Notes under the pieces: model-generated
The model's input: only the letters and a program-made list of their open reading frames with translations
The model's database searches: none
What the model was told of the DNA's origin: nothing
From: Harmothoe impar
Lineage: Eukaryota > Annelida > Polychaeta > Phyllodocida > Polynoidae
NCBI GenBank assembly: GCA_947462335.1
Contig: OX381709.1
Location: 82,956,622-83,020,621 of the forward strand
Direction: 5' to 3'
Length of the DNA stretch: 64,000 bases
Shown here: in pieces, positions 23,500 through 35,400 of the stretch
Numbering within the stretch: the stretch's first letter is position 1
How the letters are laid out: every line of letters begins with the position of its first letter
Translations under genes and position numbers: made by a program

Positions 23500-26400
23500 C
23501 TGAAAGGTAGGACATATGATTAGGTCAAAAAAAGTTTGTTTTAGGTAAGATGGTCTAAAGATCTAATGTGGGTAGGGCGGATTTTCTTTTTTTTCTTTTT
23601 TTTTGTAAACTTTAGCCTAAAAAGTAAAAAGTACAAAGAATTTGGCCCACAAACTCGAGTGCCAACTCCGCGACCACCACCTCTGCTCAACTCCACAATA
23701 GACCCAAAATGGCCAGATTTAAGTTTTTTCCAGAAATGGATAACATTTTCTAGGGTCTGCCATGCTAGGTAGGGTCAGGCACCCTGAAACACACTTGTTT
23801 TGGCCTTATTGGGATAATTTTATTTATTCAAAATTAAGTTTTCCTAAAGATGAATCAGAAGATTCACAAATTTACATACTGCCTCTCCTATCTTTTGCAT
23901 TTCCCCCCGCTCCTTATCATTTTGGTCAAATTTGATTTTATTGCCAAATAAATGGCCATTTTGGAATAGAATTGTGAATTGCACCGTAATAAACCATGGT
24001 TGGGCCCCATATCACCACTTTCTGATCCTGGATACCATTTTAATATCCCCTAACCCATAAATGATACACCTTTAAAGTATTTGAGACATCTCGATATAAA
24101 AATTGGATAAACTCACCTGAAGGGCGGCGGAGGAACGTAGCTTCCCTATTAAACCGGGTAAGGACACTGTGAAGATGGTCATCAGACTCTGGCCGATACC
24201 GGTGAACTGGTCCAGCGCTTGGAAGTCGATGACGAGCACGTATAAGAAGAAGACGAGGGAGAGGTTTAGGATGAGAGCGAGGGAGGTCTGCATGATCTCA
24301 GTAGTGTAGGGCATGAGGGATTCACAGACCCCGGTGAAGATACGGCGAGGGATGGCGGTTTCACCATCCGGTGAGGTCCAGACTAGAGAGGGCCGGCGCC
24401 GTAGTTTGCCATGTTTTGCTTCCTCTCTGGATTCTGTGTCTAGCGTCTTACATACATGGAACACGGTCCGCTTCATGTAGCGGTACTCATCCTCCAGGCT
24501 GCCTAATGCTGTCTGAACGTAGAGCATCACAGACGCGATCAAGACGCCGTGATTCACATTGGTCTTTATATTCCTGATGATATCCACCAGCACAAATATA
24601 GCCATGCTGCCATACAGGAAGCTGAAGGACAGGAACAGCATGAAGGAGAGCAGCATACTGGCTACTGTCATTACTACAACTGCCCACCGCACCGCGCTCG
24701 ATTTGCGGAGCGAAGGGGCTAAGAATTTCCCCGGGTTTACAAATAGTTCCCGGTGAAACACAAAGAAAGGGACAGTGTATATAAAGGCCATTACTAAGAC
24801 TATTGGTAATTTGGCCACATAGAAAAGTCCCAGTAGGAATAATCTGTTACAACAACCTGAAGGCTGTTTGGGCTTATCATCACTTTTTTCTTTATGACGC
24901 AGAGACTTTGGCAAATCAAACACTGCGTGCCTGAATAGGAAACACCAGAACTGCTTCCGAAACCAAAGTTTCATCCTGCTCCTGAGTAACATTAAGAATG
25001 ATACTTCGCAGGGTTTGCTTTTTCTGTAATATAAATACTTTGACTCCATGCTAATTGTGCTACCAATGTTGCTCTCATTGTCATCCCAGCTCAACACCTT
25101 AGATATGGGCTCCTTTCTGAGTAGCAGTGGAGAGAGGAGGGAGAAGTGAATTGTGGCGTAGCATAGCGGGACTACAAACACAAGTATACAAAATACGTGG
25201 TAGAAATGTTCCACGCCTGTTTTCCCTCCCGAACCAAAATGGTCGACTTGGTAGTAGAACACTTGATAATGCACAGATAGTGCAGGGTAGTAGAAGTTCA
25301 CAATGACTGATGCAAAGTGCACCAGTACCCACATCACATATAGGAATAAGAATCGACGAGCGATCCCAAGTCCCCAATTATCAACATGGAATAGAAGAAT
25401 ATGGGACAGGATTGTTTTGAACCCGAAACTATACACAGGGTCACTGTCTAGGAACAGGAGATCATGTGGGGGAACGTAGGGGCGAGATCCTCCCCCAGGT
25501 ACATCAAATGACACTTCTGAAGTCTGGTCATCATCGGTGGTAACTTGCACAGTAGGTAAGGGAATTGACAATAGTGGGCCCTTGGCGCTGACGTCCATTG
25601 AAGGTTCCAGCTCAGTTTTCCCTTGCTGATCTATTGACGTCTGTTCACCATTTTGCTGGCACGGTTTATTGTCTGTGGTATGCTGACATGGCTGTGACTT
25701 GTCGTTGTCATGGTGACCGTTGTCATGGTGACATGAGGGGTCGGCCTCACAGCAGGTGCCGCCATCTTGTTCCCCGTGGGTCGACCCCTCCACGTGACTC
25801 TTTTTCCACCTGCGCAGACTGCAACAGAGAGGAACACAAATACAATGATGGGTTGTCACTAATGTATTTAGTCTGCAGTGGATTGGACATTGGACGGTAA
25901 ATGATGCAGACAGTAATTGATAATTAAACATTCATCTGGGTCATTTATCAGCCTTTTATACAAGGAAATGACAACTGACAACTGCCTTGAGTTTAACCTA
26001 ATTACATGATTAAAATGACTAAAATGCTCCTTCGTTTGTCGTAGGAAAAGATGGAATGAATTAATGTCTCGTGACATTTTGTGACAGCATGCAATGGTTC
26101 ATCCTATTGTTCCTCGATGTGGACATTCATATTCATAGTTAATTTTAAACTTGAAATTGTTATTAGTTGTTTATCAAAGACTTTTAAGAAGGAAACAAAC
26201 CAAGCGTTATCAAACAGAAATGGAAATAACTCAAATCTCCTCTGATGATGAAAAGCAAGCATTCAGAAGCAGTTTCTTAGTAAAGCCTTAAATCTCCAAT
26301 TAAAAGAGGCAACTCATAAATCAATTTTCCAGTGACAGGCTCAAATAAGACTCTGGTGAATATATGGTTATTTCGAAAGCATGACATAGGCAAGTTTTCA

Positions 26401-29400
26401 CGGTGGTCCGCCGGCTTTTTGGCAGAGAAGTAGTGCCGGTACATGCGGATGAGAAAATCTGCTGGGAGATCTAGATTGAGGGAACATTCACCAAAGCATG
26501 GGTGTATTATTGTGTAGGAAAACAAACCCTTACATCAGCATTTCATCACTTACAGACCAGCAAGGTGGGTGATTTAGAAGCAGGGAGGGTCTGGAGTACA
26601 GTCAACTTCCTGTAACACGCTTCATAAAAATTAGCTTTTGAGGGAAATTTTTTCCCTTATTTTTTTCTTTTGCAATTTAAAAAAATGAAAAAAATGATAA
26701 AAATAAACAAATATTGGCATATTTGGTATCAGATTAAAGCTAATACTGCCAGTAATGCAGTAGGATAGAAATAACTTAAATTCTCCCCACTTTAAAAGAC
26801 CAAAAAATTCTTAACTACTAAAATATGAACTTTGGTAGTGAAAAGCATATATATATATACAATATATTTTCAGCCCGTGAGTAAAAGAAAAGCTTCCCTT
26901 GCCATCTTTTTCAGTCTTTGGTAATGAGCAACCACTTTTTCCTTTTTTAGTGGCTTACACTGGCTTAGGGAGGTGGCCGCAATGGAGACAAAGGTAAAGC
27001 ATGCATTTCATATGTAAATTTGGCGTAGGGTTATTTCATACACTTGCTCAAGTTATTTCATACACTTGCAGTTCCCATTATTTACTTGGAGCTGAGAAGG
27101 TGGATAGACACCGTGAACCCCTGTAAACTGCACTCTGCATATACACTGCAAATAGTTAGTGTAGGTACACAGTAGAATGTACTTTAGATGTACAGTAGAA
27201 TCTACTGTAGAATTGATTTACAGTCAAATCTACTCTAGATTTACAGTAGATTCTACTGTTTACCTACAATCAACTGTACACCTACAGTAGAATCTACTGT
27301 ACACCTACAAAAATGGATGTGAGCTTTAACAGGCTGAAGAAAGCATAATGCATTATCAGCGTGTTGAATGAGTACTTAGGGTGCCCCATCCCCATCCCCA
27401 TCCCCAGGCCCATAGTATACGGCTGAGTTTTATGTAACGAGGCACGGAGCCACTGTCCATGTGGCTTCTGCAGGCCAATATTTTTTCCTTTTGTATATAT
27501 GCAGCTAACCTCTGCATATATACAAACTCAACTAACTATATTTGCCATGATAGAATATCAGGGGAACTGAATTTTATCCAGGGGAAAACGGGGTGCCTAT
27601 GATTATAGAAAATAGGTAGAGAAGAATGCTAGTATGAGTATTAGAAATTGAGGCAAGCAGAACATGCAGAAACCAATGAGAACCCTTTGTCTACCTGCGT
27701 AGGCTGCAACAAAGAAAATATATGAATACAATGATTTATTACACAACTTAACGTTGTTGGTACAATCCTGTGTAAGAACAAAGAATGAGAAATGTAAGAT
27801 TTTTGGGTCTCTAGACAGCTATAGGTTCTAGCATGTCTCATAACAAAGCTCTGGGCATCCTATGAAGCCAGATGCCGCTCGGTTTGGTATGGGGCGTACA
27901 GGATATCCATCATACTGTAATGTCCTTGGGTTGTCACTAATGTATTTAGTCATCAGGGGATTGGACATTGAACTAGAAATGATGCAGACGGTAATTGCTA
28001 ATTAACCCTTTAACGACGGCAAAATATCTTTATGCATCATGCCCTTGATCGTCATGATGTATGAATACAGCCCTGACTAGTAACTCGCCAGTGCTACATT
28101 CAAGCCTCATGCAGATGCTATGGGGTTGAGATACTCTCACAAGGCCAGCATTATGTAGCAATTCAGCATTGGCGATTTACTTGCCAGTGCTTCATCGGTA
28201 CATCATGAAGACGAATTTCATCATTTAGTGAAATGCCATATTTAAAGAGTTCATTATTTATCCAGATCATTTCTCAGCCTTTCATACCAGGACATGATAA
28301 CAGACAACCACCTTGAGTTTAACCTAATTACGCTACTAAAATGACTAAAATGCTCTTCCATTTGTCTTGAATGAAGATGGATTTATTCTTAAATGATCTC
28401 TGACAGAATTAGTGTCTTACGACATTTCAGGACAGCACTCAATGGGCCATTTAATTGTCTCTACGTGGAAACAATAGATAACTGTTTTTCACATTCATGT
28501 GTTAATTTCAAACTTTAAAATGACTGGAATGCTTTTCCGTTTGTCATGGAAGAAGATGGAACAATTCTTAGATACACCCCGACAGAATCTGTATGTTAAA
28601 TTTTAAATCAATGTCTCATGTCAGCACTCAATGGTTCATTTTATTGTTCCTCAACTTGGAAATAACAGATAACGGTTTTTTACATTCATATGTTAATTCC
28701 AAACTTTAAATTGTTATTAGTTGCTCCCAATAACTTTTCAAAGTACATAGAATAAAATAAGCTCAAGTATCAAACACAAATGGAAATAACTCCAATCTCC
28801 TCTGCTGATGAAAACCAAGCCATCTGAACACTTTCTGTTTTGAAAGCCGTAAATCCACAATAAAAAGAGGCAACTCATGAATCGATGTTTTGGTGACAGG
28901 CAATCAGATATTCACCAGAGTATGAGTGTATTATCGTGTAGGGAAAGAAACCCTTACATCAGCGTATTATCACTTACTGAGCAGCAAAGTGGGTGATTTA
29001 GAAGCAGGGAGGGTCTGGAGTAGGGTGCTAATGGTATTGACAATGGTGAAACATCATAATAAGAAGGCAATCTGACTAACAGAGTCAAGATTAAAGACAC
29101 CAACTGCACAGATACATGGCTAATAAGGGAGTTAAGTGCCTCTTTGTGAAATGAAAATTGGTAATTTATGCAAGTTTTTATGTAAAGTTAATAACGATAT
29201 TCCTGTGGCACACCATTTTCATCCCATGAATTGTTGGGAGATATGGCGCACACTGGGAAGTGGGGTTTATCGGGCAATATTTTGTCTTCTTGTCATTCTG
29301 GCAATGTTTATTGCTATCTGTTTAGGAAATTGTCTTTGCAGGGGAGTCCCAGTGATATATTGCAATCAGCCCTTCACTTATTGTGCATTGTTTAAGTGTG

Positions 29401-32400
29401 AAAAGGTTGCAATATTTCACTTACTTAAAAGTACATGGCTTGAAAGGCCCTCTGTATTTATTCAGCATAAATAAGCCATATACATGTTTTATCATTGGTT
29501 TCAATTGGTTTCACTTTGTCTGTGCTCTGAGGCTGATCAAATACAGCTTCCGGTGTATTCATACAGAGCGCTTGATGACCAGAACTACATTGAATTTGAG
29601 TTAGTGTGAGTGATACCGGGTAACAAAATAATGCGGAGAATGTAAGAAAAAGGTGGGCCTGGGGAGGGTAATATTGGGGGCAGAAGAGGGAGGGGGAATA
29701 AGCAGTGTTGTGAACAAGGGATTTGATAAAATGATGTCTCTACGGGGTCCGGACGGTGTAAATCTGTGCAGATTAATGATAGAGCGTCTGGCGTATTAAT
29801 AATTACACAAGGCATGGGGGCAACTCTAACAGGGCTTCATTGGTGAACTGTGTGTGGAATAGCCGGGGTGATGGATAGAGCATTTGATAGACTGTGAGTG
29901 TCATTTCCAGGTTTAAATCCTTCCAGAGTCTGGCAATGCTGGGCTCTCAGTGCCTTTGGAGAGGGCCCAGCACTGGCACACTCTGGGAGGAGAGTCCAGT
30001 ATTTCCAGTATAAAGCTAGAAGGAGGCAAGGAAGGGAGGGAAGAAGGGAGAAAGGGAGAAAGGGAGTGAAGGGCGGGGGGGGGGGGGGTGGCGGAAGGAA
30101 ATCAGAGGGTACGGTCTCAGAGAGTGAGGGAGGGCGGGAGTGCATGAAGGAGGGAGGAAGGAAGGAAGAAAGGAAAGAAGGAAGGAAGTAAGGAAGGAAG
30201 GAAAGAAGGAAGGAAGGAGGGAAGGAAGGAAGGAGGGAAGGAAGGAAGGAAGGAAGTAAGGAAGGAAGGAAAGAAGGAAGGAAGGAGGGAAGGAAGGAAG
30301 GAGGGAAGGAAGGAAGGAAGGAAGGAAGGAAGGAAGGAAGGAAAGAAGGAAGGAAAAAAGGAAGGAGGGAGGAGGGAGGGAGGGTGGGATCGAGGGTGGG
30401 ATGCTGAAAGCATGTAAGAATCCACAGACGTTTGGATGGGATGAGACAGAGAGTAAGGAGGCCCTGTGGATCAAAGTCGGCAGCCATGGAAAGAAGAAGT
30501 CAGGGATAGAAAATGATCGGATGTCCCCAGATGAACGTTGACTTTCAGGAAAAAATTGCACCACTCAAACAGTTTGACTCAAAGTCCCAGATTAGGCTTT
30601 TCAATTCCAGTTAATGCCACTTAATTCAGCTTAAATATAATTATGATCTTTCTATGACGTTTACATTCATACATTCATAATTCAACCTAAAGTCACTTGA
30701 ATACAGATAACAAGTTTGCTTGAATGTCAATGTACATGCAGCGAACGGTCTAACCATAAATGGTGCACCATGGTGATAAATGAACTCTGTGCATGTCCGC
30801 ATGTCGTACAGTATGTTCAATGGGCGCCTAGCGTGCTTTTAGTGTATGTCTGTATGCCGTACAGTAGTATACTGCTGAGTTTTATGTTGCCAGGAACGAA
30901 GCCACTGTCCATGTGGCTTCTGCAGGCCAATTTATTTGCTTAACTCTCCTCTTGTCTGGTAGTCTACTACAGCTAACCTCTGCGTGTATGTTAATTCAAA
31001 TGACTACACTGATATTCTGACCATAGTCAGTGCTGGCTCAGTCACAATATTGATTAAGTTAGCAAGTCTTTAATGGCTCCCTTTATGCCCAATCTAGGCT
31101 GGTTAACACTGTCAAGTTGGTCAGTACAGACCAACGCACCTTAGTCTATCCATTCCTATGAGTATTAGGCTAAGTCCTTTTGAGTAAGGCATAAGTCATA
31201 TTTTGTTTTGGCCCAGTCATTTTTGAATATCAGTTGATCAGTACTGACCAATGTACCAATGACTAACCTGGAATAGCCACTACAGATGAAGGACCGGAGC
31301 ATTCAGATTATCAGTGTACATGTACTGTGTAAGCCTTTCAGGTAAACTGAACTGAAATGGGAAACCTATTCAGGAAGTGGGCAGACAAGACTTCTAGGAT
31401 CAGTTATAGGTAACGCTAAAATGAGGCAAACGGAAAAGTGCAGCGACCCAGAATCAGCCCTTTACGGACCTGTGTTGACATGATACATTTATGCAGCCTG
31501 GGTGAGTATATACCCACCAGGGCTGCATTCATACACCATGACAACCCTTCAGGAGTGTATCAACCTCAAAGGGTGCATGGATGCAGCCCTGGCAGGTGAC
31601 CAGATCGGTAATCCTTAATTACCAAGAGATATTGCATTTCGCACCACATAGACATTAAAGGGTTAATGCAACATGATCCCGTGAACCTATTTGCTCACCT
31701 CCACCGATGCCGCTTCTTTGTTTCCTTGTGTTTGGAGCAGCACTCGTGAGTGGAGGTGACGCGTAGCGGGGGCAGGAACCGGACGCAGAGCGGGAAGAGG
31801 AGCACGGCCATGTAGCTCCCCACGTTGACGCACACCAGAATGATGTTAGCCACGCGGTACGGGTCGTGACACACCTGGAAGAGGTATACAGGATATGTTA
31901 GCGACGGGGTACGGGTCGTGGTGTGTCAATAAGAGGTATACAGGATATGTGAGCCATGCGGTACGGGTCGTGGTGTGTCTATAAGAGGTATACAGGATAT
32001 GTTAGCCACGCGGTACGGGTCGTGACACACCTACGAAAACAATATTGCATTACTGATTACTACTATTTCTTTAGCCCTTTAAACCCCCACGTCTCTTACA
32101 AGGCCTAAAGTACCAGTTCACGCTGCAAGGACATGGCTGATTGCCCTTGGCTGGTGCACTGGTAATCATTCCTTAGTTTATAAAATGTGTATAGCTTCCT
32201 GAATACTTGGACCATATATCTACTATTATGGTGTATTACCCTGATAAGGGAATAACACATGAATAGGCAGTCATACCACAGTTTTAACATTTGACATATT
32301 TTATCGATGTTAACTCGACCATTAGCATTGAAACCTCGGCCATTTACAATGTAAACAAACGACTCCCATTCTGTGACGTCATAGCAGTGCGGTTACCCAC

Positions 32401-35400
32401 TGTGAATATACTGTGATTCTCTGGTAAAGGCACTGCTTTGAGTGTAACGTGGTAGTGACAAAACTAACTCTACCTACCCAGGATACTTTCTGGTCGGAGC
32501 TGGGCTGGTCGTACACTTTGAGTTTACGGGTCATGCTGCAGCACTCCAGTAGTGTGAAGCGCTCCGTCTTGCTGGTGGAGCTCGCCGTCAGACGACCCCA
32601 GAACCAGCGCCGGTGGTGCCGCGACGCCATCTTGTCTACCAAACACACCTGGAACACATGTTAAACAGATTTTAGGATATAGCATTAAAATATCAATTAA
32701 CATTTTCCCTGCATTTCTGTGTGCATATGGCCCCCATTTCAGCCGTTTTAAAGCTTGCTGGACAAAGACTAAACCCGGTCAAAGACTACACCTAATCAAA
32801 GACTACACCCGGTCAAAGACGTTTCAATTGTTACAATCACATGAGATACGGCCTATAATTGGTGACAAATTGGTCACTTGCTATAGATCTACACAATGAA
32901 ATTATATCTGGCAATAGAATAAGGGCCATATTGGATCATAGAATTGGGTATCAGCTGGCCAGATATTGCAACCAGCAATTTCCCTGATCCAACATCTCTA
33001 TGGGAACCGCTCATATCCCCCATAATACCAGAATATGCATGAGCTACAAGTGTAGGGTATCTTTAATTTCCTGGCCGGAACAACACTCGGGGTGAATGCT
33101 AAGGGAGTGGTCATTTTTTTCACAGGGGTGGGGCTTGGGGAATTGGTGGATTTGCAGTGGGGGCAGACCAATAGGATTTAGACCCCTTGAGAGGGGGAAA
33201 CCAACATATTTGGACCCTTCTTGAGGGGGGAGCGGGCCAACAAATTACACACCTCTTCTTAAGGAAAACGCCAGCATGTTACTATAGCTCAAAGGGGTCA
33301 GCCACGATCAATTTAACCTGTCTGGGAGGAGGGGACGGAACACATTTTGACCCCTCTCTAGAGGTAACTAGAATCATTTTGGAGAGCTCATTCAGAAAAT
33401 CGACGAAAGATTTGCCAAGTAATAGATGTTATACATATTGAGAAGAAGCTGCAAGTGCTAATCAGTTTATTAGGGAGAAATGTCAGACTTAAGTCATTTT
33501 TTGAATTCAGAATTGTTTTGTATGGGAAGGGCCATTTTCGACACCCCTGTGGAGAAACTTAATCTCGTTCTCCATGGCTCCATTCTCCATTCTGATATCA
33601 TCAAAATAGCTATTAACCAAATCTCCCAATGCACAGTTTGATAGAAAAATCAATAAATCACATAACATGGAGATCTACCCTAATCAGTCTCAACTGCTGG
33701 TTCTCCACTCGTGGTGCCTTGAATTACATTACACTCTGCCTTATGTGACATGATCCAAGGCACCACAAGTGGATTCAGATAGATTATAGTGGACTTTTGT
33801 GCGTATGTGTAAGTACCTCCAAGTCCTGTGGGTTCTCGTCGAGGTACTCTGCTATGAAGTAAACCTGTACGTAGAGCGCGATCATGTAGAGGTGGCGCTG
33901 CGAGCGGTCCAGGTGGTTAGCTGCGCTACACGACACCTGACCTGAAGCAGATGTTCTACATCCATCCTCCTGCACCTGTGAGGAACAAACCACAGTCTAT
34001 AGTACACCGAGTACACACTACATGAATACAGTACAGGGTACAGTAGGGGTACAGTGGGGGCATAGTAAGGGTATACAGGTGTTGCTGTGAGTGGTCTAGG
34101 TGTGCCGTGATACACAACATCTGCCCCGTCCGCCTGTACCTGTAAAGGTGACAAACCATTATAGTCTATAGTACACACTAGTACAATACATGGTACAGTA
34201 CAGGGTATAGTAAGGGTATACAGTTGGCACTGTGAGCGGTCCAGGTGGTTGCACGAGTCCTACACCCGTCCTCCTGTACCTGTAAAGGACAAACCACAGT
34301 ATGCAGTACAGGTAGAACATCCAGTACAATACAAGCACTGCATGAACTTTGGTATTTAAGCAAATCTTTTATTGATTAAAGTCACCTTTTATTTCCCGTA
34401 AATGACACTTAAAGCCGCTTAATGACATTTCCCTAACATTTACATGGCATTTACTGCACTACAACCTGCTTAAAGAGTAACTTTAAGCAAAAATAGTTTG
34501 CTTAAATACCAATGTTCATGCAGTGAAAGTACAGTAGGGGTACACAGGTATCACAAATGTCCTGCACCTGTAGAGGACAAGCCATGGAAGTTATTCTAAG
34601 CCCCAAATTGTGCAGGACAGAGTATCTGGACTTGATTTGTTCAACGTTTTTTAAATTGATATCGGACATGGAAACTGCTCTCCAATATCAAACCTCTGAT
34701 ATTAAATATAAAAACTCCAATATTAAAGTTTCAATACAAACATATTTGAATATGTATTGAACTATACAGACTACATGAATAAATGTCTATATTCATAAAT
34801 CATGAATTTATCTTTTTGGGGAGTGATTTATAATGGAGAAAGTCTGGTTGACATTGCACACACTTTGCTGAATTATCAGCATATCTTTGTAGACATAAAT
34901 TCACCTACCTCGGTTACAACTTTTTTCCGTGCTGCGCTTTTCTTCTTCTTAATGAAGGACAACTTGCTCTGTCTGTCTGTTTGTCCCGGCTCGTTCTTCT
35001 CAAACCAGCTGTTCACCTGCTTGGCCTCTGGAAGTTGCAAAGATTATGTCTGTAAGGGAGTGGTCATTCTTTTAACAACAGGGGGGGTGGGGGAATGGGG
35101 GGGGGACCAAAAGAATTTAAAAAGTTGGACCCCTCTTGAGGGGTGGACCAAAAAAATGCATCCCTTATTAGTGAAAAAGTCTGCGCATTACTATAGCTCA
35201 AAGGGGTCGGCCGCGCTCAATTTCAACATGCCTGAGGGGGGGACCAAAAGAATTTCGACTCGTTCACGCGAAAATCCACCAACCCCCCCCCTGTTGTTGA
35301 AAAATGACCACTCCCTAATTATGGAGAAACCAGGTCAGTATATAGCCAGTATTGGTCGAAGGAGGGACATCAGATGTATGGCTTGAGAGGCATATTTACG

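Noticed and set aside
29837..30564. Long Pro/Ser/Phe-rich frames on the minus strand
   Set aside because: They are translations of the GGAA/GAAG microsatellite and have no other support.
34802..35386. 194-codon plus-strand frame
   Set aside because: It runs antisense through exon 4 and into the MITE at 35056-35315; it is a shadow of both.
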